A stretch of DNA of 64,000 nt. Origin: Rhea pennata (Eukaryota; Chordata; Aves; Rheiformes; Rheidae). Numbering within the stretch: the stretch's first letter is position 1; every line of letters starts with the position of its first letter. This document shows, one piece after another, positions 49,501-59,100 of the stretch. The stretch covers positions 620,001 through 684,000 of the forward strand of contig NC_084663.1 of NCBI RefSeq assembly GCF_028389875.1. The letters run 5' to 3'. Under the pieces are notes generated by a model. The model saw only the letters and a program-made list of their open reading frames with translations. It did not search any database and was not told the DNA's origin. The position numbers and the translations under genes were made by a program.

Positions 49501-52153
49501 AGCAAAGACGCAGCGTGCACAGCACCATGCTGCTGCCACGCTGGGCAGGAGCAGTGGGGCAGCCCACAGTGCTGCTGGCCAGAGAGGAGCCTGCAGAGCC
49601 CCTGCTTCCCAGCACGGTGTGGACCCGGAGCCCGCGGTGCAAGATCCCCAGGGATTTGACACGTTTCCTGGTGCGGCTCCTGCATCCTGCATGCTGCATC
49701 CTCCTCTGGGCTAGGAGCAGAGAGGGTCCGGTAGCCAGTGCGATGCAGTCACTGCTCCTTCAGCCTCTGCCCATGCCACTGCTCTTCCCCGCTGCCCCTT
49801 GGCCCTGCTCAAAGCCAGTATCACGGACCTGAAACACCGCACACTCCTGCACGAGCCAGGGGAAAGATGAATCGTTTGTGGCCAAGAGAATAACAGATGT
49901 GACTAGAATAGGAGCTGGGCTGCTGCTGCGTGTCCCTCCGGAGCACAAGGGCAGAGGGAGACGTGGAAAAGCAGCGAATCAGTACAGGGCAGGAGGAGAG
50001 GGCTTCCCTGCTGGGAGGCCCAGCCGGTGGAGCTCGCTGCACAGGAGCAGAGGTGCTTGCAGACGGAGACGCACCCGACGTGGCCACAGCCAAGAGCACG
50101 GTGGCGCGGTTTGCAATGCCCTCCGTGGCCTTGAACTCCCCGGAGGGCAGGACCCAGCCCCTTCCTCAGCCCAGGGCTTCCCCACACCCCTGAGGAGCTG
50201 AGGGCTCCGGCCTCTCTGAGACTCTGCAGGAACACGTCCCTGGCCCAGGCCTGGTGCCGCGACCTCAGCAGTGACCTGCTAGTGGGCCAGCTCCAACCCC
50301 TGGGTAACACATGGCAAGGTAGGAGCTCTGGGGGGCTGAACAGGGAGAGCTGGGCAGGGTAGCCCTGTAAGGAGGACATGACTGCCCAGAAAACGCAACC
50401 AAGACCCCCTCCAGGGAACTGCTCTGGGCCTGGACCCCAAGCAGGAGGCAGGAATGAGCAGAACAGCCATGGCAGAGGCTGTGTCCTCCTCACGACACCA
50501 CTGCAAGCTGGGACATTCCTGGGGTCCTACCATGACCTGGGGAAGGGGATGACCTGGGAAGCAGCCATGAGACCTACCCAATGTGGGTCAGAGCCAGCCA
50601 ATGAAGATGTCCAGCATCCCAACCAAACCCGAGCTCCTCTGGTCCTCAGGGTCCTCAGACCTCCCCAGGCGTTCATCACCACCACCACCTCCCCTCCATC
50701 CAGAGGGCCAAGACCCCCCCACCATCCCACACTAAGCCAGCCCAGCTTGGCCACCTCCTGGCCTCCCCACGCCCCACCTCCAGCACAGCCCTGCATGCTG
50801 GTCCCACAGCCCTGTGTGCCCCACAGCCTCTGCTCTGGGCTGTACCCCAGCCCCTGCCAAAACCAGCAGTGGGGCTGGTGTGCGAGAGCCCTGTGGTTTC
50901 TGCCGAGTCTGGTCGGCAGCTCGGCCCTGCTGCCTCCAGCTCCCGCGGGACCTGCTGGAAAGGTGACCTGTGTCAGGCTGCTCCCGGGCCCAGGCGCCCC
51001 TCCTGTGGCCGAGAGGGGCCTGGGAGCCCCCGCTTTCAGCGAGCACCATGTTTCCCCCCTGTTTGACCTCGGAAGCGCTGGGCCTGCTCAGATGGAGCAG
51101 CTGGGGCAGGTCTGGGGTGTTTGCCAAGAGCAAACCAACCCAAAGCTCCTTCTCCGCGCTCCGGCGACAGGCCAAACACAGCTGGCGACCCCCTCGCGCC
51201 GGAGCGCGCCCGACGCCACGGAGCCCCAGGCCCGGCGCGCGGTGCGGGGACGGCGCGGGGCACCCAGCGCCGTTGCAGAGGAGCCCGAGCCGCAGCGCGT
51301 GCCGGGAGAGACAAAGAGCCGCCGCCGGCGTCGCTGCCGCGGCCCCGGGCGCGGTGGGGCCGGGTCGGGGCCGGGGCCGGTCCGGCCCCGCCGCAGCGGC
51401 TCTGCCCCGCAGCCCGGCGGAGGCGAGCGGCTGCGCCCGGGCGGGCCGGGCCCCGCGGCGCGGCACAGCGCGGCACGGCGCGGCCGGGCGATGCGGCGCA
51501 GGCTGATGCAGCGCTAATCGCCGTAGCGGGAGCTGCGCCCGCGCGGGGGAAGGGCCGCTCCGCGCCCACGGCCCGCGCGGGGCCCCGCGACACGGACGCC
51601 CGGCCCGGCCCGGCGGGGCGACGAGGGCAGCAGCACCCGCCGCGCGGCTCGCGGGCCGGGGCGGCGGCGGCGGCTCCGCGCACCCGGCGCCCCAAGGTGA
51701 ACGGGGAGACGGAGAGCGGCGAAACTCCCCGCCCCGCTCGGGGCCGCGGGGCTCCGGCCCGGCCCGGCCCGCTGCGCCCCCCCCCCCCCCCCCCCGCCAC
51801 GGGCCCTGCCGTGCGGCCCCGGCCGCCCCCTCCCCCGGCCGGGCCCGCAGCCGGTGCCAAGGGTGGCGCGTCGGGCAGAGCCGAGCCGAGCCGAGCCGCG
51901 CCCGCAGCGCCGCGCCCGCAGCGGGCCGGAGCGCTCCGGCGGCTCCGCACCGCATCGCGCCGGGCCCAGCCGCGCCCGCAGCCCCGGCCCCGCAGCCCCG
52001 GCCCCGCAGCCCGCAGCCCCGCCGCACCGGCCCCGCCGCACCGGCCCCGCGGCCGAAGCGGGCGGGCCGGGGCCGCGCCGCCGCTCACCTGCAGCCCGGC
52101 GGGGAGAGCGAGTGGAAGGTGGAGAGCGAGAACATCTCGGCGCGATCCGCCAT
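40525..52153 (-). CDS. MAPK8IP2: MAPK8IP2 (JIP2), JNK-interacting scaffold protein 2, complete
   Basis: A cytoplasmic scaffold that holds MLK, MKK7 and JNK kinases and links cargo to kinesin-1 in neurons. Twelve coding exons join in frame: 52089-52153, 47165-47270, 46620-46862, 44661-44769, 42156-44576, 41816-41891, 41560-41732, 41313-41422, 41109-41228, 40963-41033, 40710-40808 and 40525-40597, all with GT/AG ends, totalling 3666 bases (1221 residues plus TAA). The start [16 protein letters not shown] has a good context (AAG before ATGG). Visible parts are the acidic [12 protein letters not shown] segment, a Glu run, the JNK-binding docking motif KHRPTTLNL (about residues 124-132), a long acidic Ser/Pro-rich region in exon 5, an SH3 domain (about 984-1062), a PTB/PID domain (about 1067-1210) and the kinesin light chain-binding tail CPTEDIYLE. 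The human protein is about 824 residues; the extra length is in exon 5. Confidence 0.95.
40598..42155 (-). other. MAPK8IP2: MAPK8IP2 introns 5-11 (all short)
   Basis: Introns at 41892-42155, 41733-41815, 41423-41559, 41229-41312, 41034-41108, 40809-40962 and 40598-40709, 75-264 bases each, very GC-rich, with GTGAG or GTAAG/GTAGG donors. This compact set separates the SH3 and PTB exons and contains nothing else recognisable except an (ACGGC)n repeat at 40681-40705. Confidence 0.88.
42156..44576 (-). CDS. MAPK8IP2: MAPK8IP2 coding exon 5, unusually long (2421 bases)
   Basis: This exon encodes 807 residues of largely disordered sequence between the JNK-binding site and the SH3 domain. The first part is Pro/Gly/Arg-rich (GC-driven). 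It then carries conserved JIP2 segments: [130 protein letters not shown] and [17 protein letters not shown]. The exon opens after G|GG (Gly) and closes after the first base of a Ser codon completed at 41891. Confidence 0.93.
44890..45290. repeat. 78-bp minisatellite, about five copies
   Basis: CACCATGG starts at 44911 and again at 44989. Each unit reads CCTGGGGCCACCTCACCATGG, then GTGGGACCAGCCACCACTGC, then AGCACCATCCTGTGTTCACG. The first two copies are nearly identical and later ones diverge. Confidence 0.9.
46205..46265. repeat. 14-bp tandem repeat (ACGCACGCTTGCAC)
   Basis: Three to four near-perfect copies in MAPK8IP2 intron 3, alternating purine and pyrimidine. Confidence 0.8.
46863..47164 (-). 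other. MAPK8IP2: MAPK8IP2 intron 2
   Basis: 302 bases of GC-rich sequence between exons 2 and 3. Donor GTGCGG is weak apart from the GT; acceptor CCCCGCAG. No further feature seen. Confidence 0.85.
47271..52088 (-). other. MAPK8IP2: MAPK8IP2 intron 1
   Basis: 4.8-kb first intron. Mostly GC-rich, with two AT-rich islands at 47700-47960 and 48165-48310 and a smaller one at 48695-48785. These hold homeobox-like TAATTA/ATTAAA words and a MEF2-like CTATTTTTA at 48176-48184. The island at 51170-52088 is CpG-dense promoter-proximal sequence and includes a 20-base C run. No alternative first exon could be identified with confidence. Confidence 0.75.
51777..51796. repeat. Poly(C) run of 20 bases
   Basis: An uninterrupted run of 20 C in the CpG-rich first intron of MAPK8IP2, about 300 bases downstream of its exon 1. 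Confidence 0.95.
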
Positions 52154-52234
52154 CTTCTCCCGGCCGGGGCTGCGCCGGACTGCGGAGCTGCGCGGGGCTG
52201 CGCGGGGCCGCGCGGGCGGGCGGGGCCGCGCGGG

Positions 52235-52265
52235 GCCGGGGCCGGGGCCGGGGCCGGGGCCGGGG
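52235..52265. repeat. GGGGCC hexanucleotide repeat
   Basis: About five tandem GGGGCC units lie some 80-110 bases upstream of the MAPK8IP2 start codon, so in the promoter or 5' UTR. The repeat can form G-quadruplexes on the plus strand. Confidence 0.85.
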
Positions 52266-52370
52266 CGGCGGCGGCGGGCGGCGGGGGCCGCGGCGCGGAG
52301 CGGGGTGCGCGGGGGGCCGGGGCCGGGCGCCGCGCGGGAGCCTTATAGCGAGGGAGGAGCAGGGGCGGTG

Positions 52371-53000
52371 CGGGGAGGGGCGGGGGCCGCCTCGGGGCGA
52401 GCGGGGGCTGCTGGGGGCAGCGGGGCTGTGCGGGGAGGGGAGGGGAGGGGAGGGGAGAGGGATGTGCGGGGAGGGGAGAGCGGGATGTATGGGGAGGGGA
52501 GGGGGGCTGTTTAGGGAAAGGAGAGGGGAATGTATAGGGAGGGGAGAGGGAAGTGCGGGGAGGGAAGAACGGGATGTATGAGGAGGGGAGGGGGGCTGTT
52601 TAGGGAAAGGAGAGGAGGATGTATAGGGAGGGGAGAGGGGGATGTATGGGGAGGGGAGAAGGGAGCTGTTTAGGGAAAGGAGAGGGGAATGTATGGGGAG
52701 GGGAGAGGGGGGCTGTCTAGGGAAAGGAGGGGAGGATGGTATGGGGAAGAGAACAGGGAGGAGTGGGGGAAAGAGGACTGTATAAGGAGGGGAGAGGGGG
52801 CTGTGTGGGGAGGGGAGTGGGGGATGGAGAGGAGGATATATGGGGAAGAGAGCAGGGAGGAGTGAGGGGCTGTCTATAGAGGTGAGAGGGGGCTGTATAG
52901 GAGGGGACAGGGGTGCCAGGCACTCTACAGGGAGAGGTGCAGGAGGCAGTATAGGAGAACAGGGTCTGTTCAGGGGCACAGGGGCTGCACAGGGGAGGCG
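52371..53000. repeat. Purine-rich (GGGGA)n-type repeat block
   Basis: Over 600 bases of nearly pure G/A on the plus strand, with a recurring module (CTGTTTAGGGAAAGGAGAGG at 52507, 52596 and 52666, and CTGTCTAGGG at 52713) separated by variable GGGGAGGGGAGAG stretches. Spacings of 89, 70 and 47 bases show an irregular array. Confidence 0.85.
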
Positions 53001-53149
53001 CAGAGCTGTATAAGGGACTGTGGAGCTGGCCACATAGCGGGGCACAGGACTGTGTAGGTGGGTGGAGGGTTGTATAGGGGACTGTAGGGCTATGAAGGGG
53101 GGCTATATAGGGCAATGCAGTGCTATATAAGATGGTGCAGGACTGCATG

Positions 53150-53700
53150 GAGCCATGCAGGGCTATATAGGGGAGCCATGCAGGGCTGCACAGGGCCATG
53201 CAGGAGGCTGTATAGGGCCGTGCATGGAGGTGCAGGGCCATGCAGTGGGTTGCATAGGGCCATATAGGGAGGCACAAGGCCATGCAGGAGGTTGCACAGG
53301 GCTGTGCAGGGAGGCACAAGGCCATGCAGGAGGTTGCAGAGGGCCTCGCAGGGAGTTGCACAGGGCCGTGCAGGGAGTTGCACAGGGCCATGCAGGGGGT
53401 TGCACAGGGCCACGCAGGGAGGTGCAGGGCCATGCAGGAGGTTGCACAGGGCCGTGCAGGAGGTTGCACAGGACCATGCAGGAGGTTGCACAGGGCCGCG
53501 CAGGGTTGCACAGGACCATGCAGCAGGTTGCACAGGGCCTCGCAGCAGGTTGCACAGGACCTTGCAGGAGGTTGCACAGGGTCGCGCAGGGGGGCGCAGG
53601 GCCATGCAGGGGGTTGCACAGGGCCATGCAGGAGGTTGCACAGGGCGGCGCAGGGAGGCGCAGGACCTTGCAGGAGGCTGCACAGGACCGCACAGGGAGG
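53150..53700. repeat. 22-bp minisatellite, about 24 units
   Basis: GGTTGCACAGGGCCATGCAGGA recurs every 22 bases (for example at 53440 and 53462), with variants GGCGCAGG and GACCTTGCAGG. Frames stay open because three units make 66 bases, giving spurious proteins on both strands. Confidence 0.92.
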
Positions 53701-56108
53701 CGCCGGCCTGCGGAGCCCGCGCGGGCGGGAGGCGGCGAAGGCCCCGCGCGGAGCTGTCCCGGCCCCGGTGCTGAAGCCCGGAGCTGTCCCGGCGCCGCCG
53801 CCGCCCGCCCAGCCCGGGGCCGATCCCGGCCCGGCCCGGGGCTGATGCCGGGGGCTGATGCCGGGGTCGATGCCAGGACTGATCCCGGGGGCTGATCCCA
53901 GCCCGGCGCCGACACCGGGGCGGATGCTGGGGGCTGCAGACCCACCGCGAGGCGGGAGCATCTGCGCCAGCTGGGCCCGGGGATCAATCCACCTTGCAGG
54001 GACCAGGATGGGTGGGGGAGTCGGGGGGTATGGAGGAGGAGGCAGTGGGGGGCAAGGGGGCTGCAAGAAGCCATATAGGAGCTGGAGGCAGTGGAGGAGC
54101 AGGGTACCACGGGGAGGATCCGGAGGCAGGAGGGGTGGGAGGTAGCATGGGAATCTGTGCACTGCCTGGCGGGTGGCACGGGCAGTCCTCAGGCAGTGGA
54201 GCCCAGGGGCGGTGGGCCTGGGTGCACCAGCCCCTCTCCGCAGAGGCTCATCCAGCGCTTGGGAACCAGCTCATGGCAGGATTGGGCAGTGCTCCTGTGG
54301 GACCGCTCGTCTGGCCAGGCCACAGCACTGCACTGGGTCCCAGGGGCCTCTCCTGTGGATTCCCCTCTCTGCCTGCTCACCGCCGGCCCCGGCAGCTTCC
54401 CTGGGGCTTGGGCCCTGCTCTGCCTGCTGCCCCCGGGTCAGACCCTGCTGTGCCACCCCATCGTGCACACCATGTCCTGCAGAGAGGCCGTGCTGCAGGG
54501 CCTGTTCCGCCCTGCAGGAGGGTGCTGAGCCAAGGGGGGATCCTCCACCTCCCCCCATCCCTGTCTGCCCCATCATGCACATCCCAGCCACCTTTCCTGT
54601 CAGAGAGATGGAAGAGCCCCAGGTAGAACAGACGAGTCAAGTTCTGTGCCGCTGTGGAGGGGATGGACGGGGACAAGCTAGGTGACTCTCCCACAGACAC
54701 CTTCCAACCCCAGCACAGGAGCAGGATCCAGTGCAGGAGGCGCTGGAGGACGCTGGCTCTGCCTCCCCCTGCTCAGCCGAGCTGTCCTCCTGCTAAGGGT
54801 TGCTGGAGGGGCTCCCCAGGAAGCCAGGCAGCAAAAGCTTCACCGGCTCCCAGGCAGAGCAGGCCCATGAGGAAATGCCTCCTACAAGGGGAGCGGTACT
54901 CGGGACCTCCTTCCCAAGCCACCGCTAGACGCAGCACGAAGGGCCCTGCCCTTCCCGCGGGACACGGCCTGGGTGCTGGTGGCTGTCCGGCACGCAGGAC
55001 CACCGCCCCACCAGCAGCGGGCAGCGCCCATGCAGACACCCTTCGCCCGCAGGGTAGCAGCGTTAGCCGGGCACATGCGCCCGTGCCCTTGGGCCGCCCG
55101 GCTCTGCGGGTCCCTGGCCACGGGACTGGGGAATGTGCCGGCCCCCATCGCCCCCGCGGGGGTGCAGGAAGGGCCCTGCCAGCACACCGAGTGTTTAGGT
55201 CTCACGGTTTCTGGAAAACGGGTTGTTATAGGAGACCGCCCTCCCCTTGGGGGCTCACACGGGGCTCCCGGGGAACGCGGTGCAAACGCCCCAAACGCCG
55301 CGCGCGCAGCAGCGGGGAGCGCGGGGCCGGGACGGTGCCGGACGCCCCTCGGCCGGGGCTGCAGCCGCGCGGGGCATCTCTGCCGCCCGCGAGACCCTTC
55401 CCTCCCGGCACCGCTTCGCACCGGGGTCTGGCCCCGCAGGGAACCTCCGGCCGCTGTCTCGGCGCACGGAGCAGCCGCCGCCGTTTTTGCAGGGCCAGGG
55501 CGGGCCGCAGCCCTGTCCCCACCGCGCGCCCCGGGGATTGCAGCCCACCGCTGCCTGCCCGGCACCGCTGCCGGGCGCGGGGAGAGGGCAGGGAAAGGGG
55601 AAGGGGAGCACCGGGGCCAGCTGCAGCCCCTCGGCCCCAGATCCGCGTCCTGCAGCCACCGCCAGATGCGGGACGTGTCACCCGCAGCCCAGGCACGCGT
55701 CGCAGGACGGCGGCGCGGCGGCGCGCGGAGCCGAGCGCTGCCCCACGGGATGCGGATCAGGCCCCAGCAAGGACCTGCTGCCAGGGCCGGAGCAGCGTGC
55801 ACAGCGTGCAGCCGGGCGCACAGCTGGAGCACGGCGACTGCCCCAGCTCCTGCCGTGCCTCGGGGGGGGGGCCCCGGGGACCCCGCCGTGCCTCCCCGGG
55901 GGCGGACCAGGCAGCTGCGACACGACGCCAGCTCGGGGATCTCCCCACCGACCGAACCGATCGGCAGCGGAGACAGATGGCGGCGACGCGGCAGCCCCGG
56001 TGCCCCCCCGGCCATCTGCTCCGGCGCCTCCCTCCCGGACGGGGCGCAGGGATCCACCGGGGCCGCTGCACGACATGACCCGGGAGGCCCGTCCATCCGC
56101 GCGGAGCT
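53701..56108. other. Intergenic GC-rich DNA between MAPK8IP2 and the CYTH gene
   Basis: Contains a GATCCCGG/GATGCCGGGG short repeat (53820-53930) and a CpG-rich block (55040-56090). I looked for conserved protein wording on both strands and found none. Long open frames are Arg/Pro/Gly/Ala-rich, as expected from base composition. Confidence 0.6.
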
Positions 56109-56114
56109 TTTATT
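56109..56114 (-). terminator. Poly(A) signal of the CYTH gene
   Basis: TTTATT on the plus strand is AATAAA on the minus strand, 42 bases after the TGA at 56156-56158. The 3' UTR would be under 70 bases, which is very short for a vertebrate mRNA. Confidence 0.75.
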
Positions 56115-56155
56115 GGGCACGGGGGGCGGGCGGGCGGCGCGGGCCGCACTCGTCC

Positions 56156-59100
56156 TCACGCGCCGGGCTGCCCCCGGGCCAGCAGCAGGTCCAGGTAGGC
56201 TCCGGTGAGCAGGTCGCCGTCCTCGACGCCCAGCTCCTTCATCAGCTGGCGGGCGATGAGCTCCCCCTGCTCCGGGGTCTGGTCCTCGCTCAGCACCACC
56301 TGCAGGCACGGGGCGGCGTGGGGCCGGGCGGCGTGGGGCCCGCCACCGCCGTGGGGGGCCGGGCGCCATGGGGGGCTAGGCGCCGTGCGGGGCCGGCCGT
56401 CCCGCGCGCCCACACTCACCTCCAGCTCCAGGAAGTCCCCCAGCCCCTCCACGGCATCCAGGTGCACCCGGCTCTGCCCCACCAGGTAGAGCAGACGCTC
56501 CTTCTTCACCACGCCGAGCACGCCCAGCGCCTGCGCCAGCACCGCCTGCGCGCGCCCGCCCGCAGCTCAGGGCCCCGCACCGCCGGCCCGACCCCCGCGG
56601 GGCTGGCACGGGGCGCGTCGGGGGCAGGCGGGGCCCGCGAGAGGGGCAGCGCCCGGCACGGAGCGCCCCCAGCGCCGCGCCGCCCGCGAGCGCCCCGGAG
56701 CCGAGCGCCGGCCGGCGGGAGCTCGCGGCGCTCACCTCCAGGCCGTCGGGATCGTCCGTGCGGGAGACGCTGTACCGGGAGAGCTTCGGGCCGGCGGCAT
56801 CCGGGCGCTCGTAGAAGATGAGCTCGGCCGGGCCGTCCTGCGACGGCGCCGGGTCAGCAGGCATCTCCCGCGCACCGCGCTCCCGCTCCCCGCGCGCACT
56901 GCACCCCCCATGCACTGCACTCTCCCGCGCACCGCGCTCCCCCTCCCCGCGCGCACTGCACCCACCATGCACTGCACTCTCCCGCGCACCGCGCTCCCGC
57001 TCCCCGCGCGCACTGCACCCCCCATGCACTGCACTCTCCCGCGCACCGCGCTCCCCCTCCCCGCGCGCACTGCACCCACCATGCACTGCACTCTCCTGCG
57101 CACCGCGCTCCCGCTCACTGTGTGCACTGCACCCCCCATGCACTGCACTCTCCCGCGCACCGCGCTCCCGCTCCCCGCGCGCACTGCACCCCCCATGCAC
57201 TGCACTCTCCCGCGCACCGCGCTCCCGCTCCCCGCGCGCACTGCACCCCCCATGCACTGCACTCTCCCGCGCACCGCGCTCCCGCTCACTGTGTGCACTG
57301 CACCCCCCATGCACTGCACTCTCCCACGCACCGCGCTCCCGCTCCCCGCGCGCACTGCACCCCCCATGCACTGCACTCTCCTGCGCACCGCGCTCCCGCT
57401 CACTGTGTGCACTGCACCCCCCATGCACTGCACTCTCCCACGCACCGCGCTCCCCCTCCCCGTGCGCACTGCACCCCCCATGCACTGCACTCTCCCATGC
57501 ACCGCGCTCCCCCTCCCCACGCGCACTGCACCCCCCATGCACTGCACTCTCCCGCGCACCGCGCTCCCCCTCCCCGTGAGCACTGCACCCCCCATGCACT
57601 GCACTCTCCCGCGCACCACACTCCCCCTCCCTGTGTGCACTGCACCCCCCATGCACTGCACTCTCCCGCGCACCGCGCTCCCCCTCCCCGTGAGCACTGC
57701 ACCCCCCATGCACTGCACTCTCCCGCGCACCGCACTCCCCCTCCCCGCGCGCACTGCACCCACCATGCACTGCACACTCCCACGCACCGCGCTCCCCCTC
57801 CCCGTGAGCACTGCACCCCCCATGCACTGCACTCTCCCGCGCACCACACTCCCCCTCCCCGTGAGCACTGCACCCCCCATGCACTGCACTCTCCCGCGCA
57901 CCGCACTCCCCCTCCCCGCGCGCACTGCACCCCCCATGCACTGCACACTCCCGCGCATCACACTCCCCCTCCCTGTGCGCACTGCACCCCCCATGCACTG
58001 CACACTCCCGCGCACCGCACTCCCCCTCCCCGTGCGCACTGCACCCCCCATGCACTGCACTCTCCCACGCACCGCGCTCCCCTTCCCCGTGAGCACTGCA
58101 CCCCCCATGCACTGCACTCTCCCACGCACCGCGCTCCCCCTCCCCGCGCGCACTGCACCCCCCATGCACTGCACTCTCCCACGCACCGCGCTCCCCCTCC
58201 CTGTGTGCACTGCACCCCCCATGCACTGCACTCTCCCACGCACCGCGCTTCCCCTCCCCGCGCACACTGCACCCCCCATGCACTGCACTCTCCCACGCAC
58301 CGCACTCCCCCTCCCCGTGTGCACTGCACCCCCCATGCACTGCACTCTCCCACGCACCGCGCTCCCCCTCCCCGTGTGCACTGCACCCCCCATGCACTGC
58401 ACTCTCCCATGCACCGCGTTCCCCCTCCCTGTGTGCACTGCACCCCCCATGCACTGCACTCTCCCACGCACCGCGTTCCCCCTCCCCGTGTGCACTGTAC
58501 CCACCATGCACTGCACTCTCCCACGCACCGCGTTCCCCCTCCCCGTGTGCACTGCACCCCCCATGCACTGCACTCTCCCACGCACCGTGTTCCCCCTCCC
58601 TGTGTGCACTGCACCCCCCATGCACTGCACTCTCCCACGCACCGTGTTCCCCCTCCCCGTGTGCACTGCACCCCCCATGCACTGCACTCTCCCACGCACC
58701 GTGTTCCCCCTCCCTGTGTGCACTGCACCCCCCATGCACTGCACTCTCCCACGCACCGCGTTCCCCCTCCCCGTGTGCACTGTACCCACCATGCACTGCA
58801 CTCTCCCACGCACCGCGCTCCCCCTCCCCGTGTGCACTGCACCCCCCATGCACTGCACTCTCCCACGCACCGTGTTCCCCCTCCCCGTGTGCACTGCACC
58901 CCCCATGCACTGCACTCTCCCACGCACCGTGTTCCCCCTCCCTGTGTGCACTGCACCCCCCATGCACTGCACTCTCCCACGCACCGTGTTCCCCCTCCCT
59001 GTGTGCACTGCACCCCCCATGCACTGCACTCTCCCACGCACTCCCCCTCCCGTGTGCACTGCACCCCCCATGCACTGCACTCTCCCACGCACCGCGTTCC

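Larger units (their letters stand above)
51170..52370 (-). promoter_or_regulatory. MAPK8IP2: CpG island promoter of MAPK8IP2
   Basis: Extremely CpG-dense sequence surrounds coding exon 1. It includes GC boxes and a GGGGCC-type repeat (52235-52265). No TATA box is apparent upstream of the start codon at 52153. A dispersed, TATA-less CpG promoter is the simplest reading. Confidence 0.65.

Noticed and set aside
51036..53045. 669-codon minus-strand frame over the MAPK8IP2 promoter
   Set aside because: Low-complexity Pro/Arg/Ala sequence produced by CpG-rich and purine-repeat DNA. The true exon 1 uses only 65 bases here.
52717..54179. 481- and 338-codon frames resembling a Pro/Cys-rich protein
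   Set aside because: They read the 22-bp repeat and purine block on the complementary strand.
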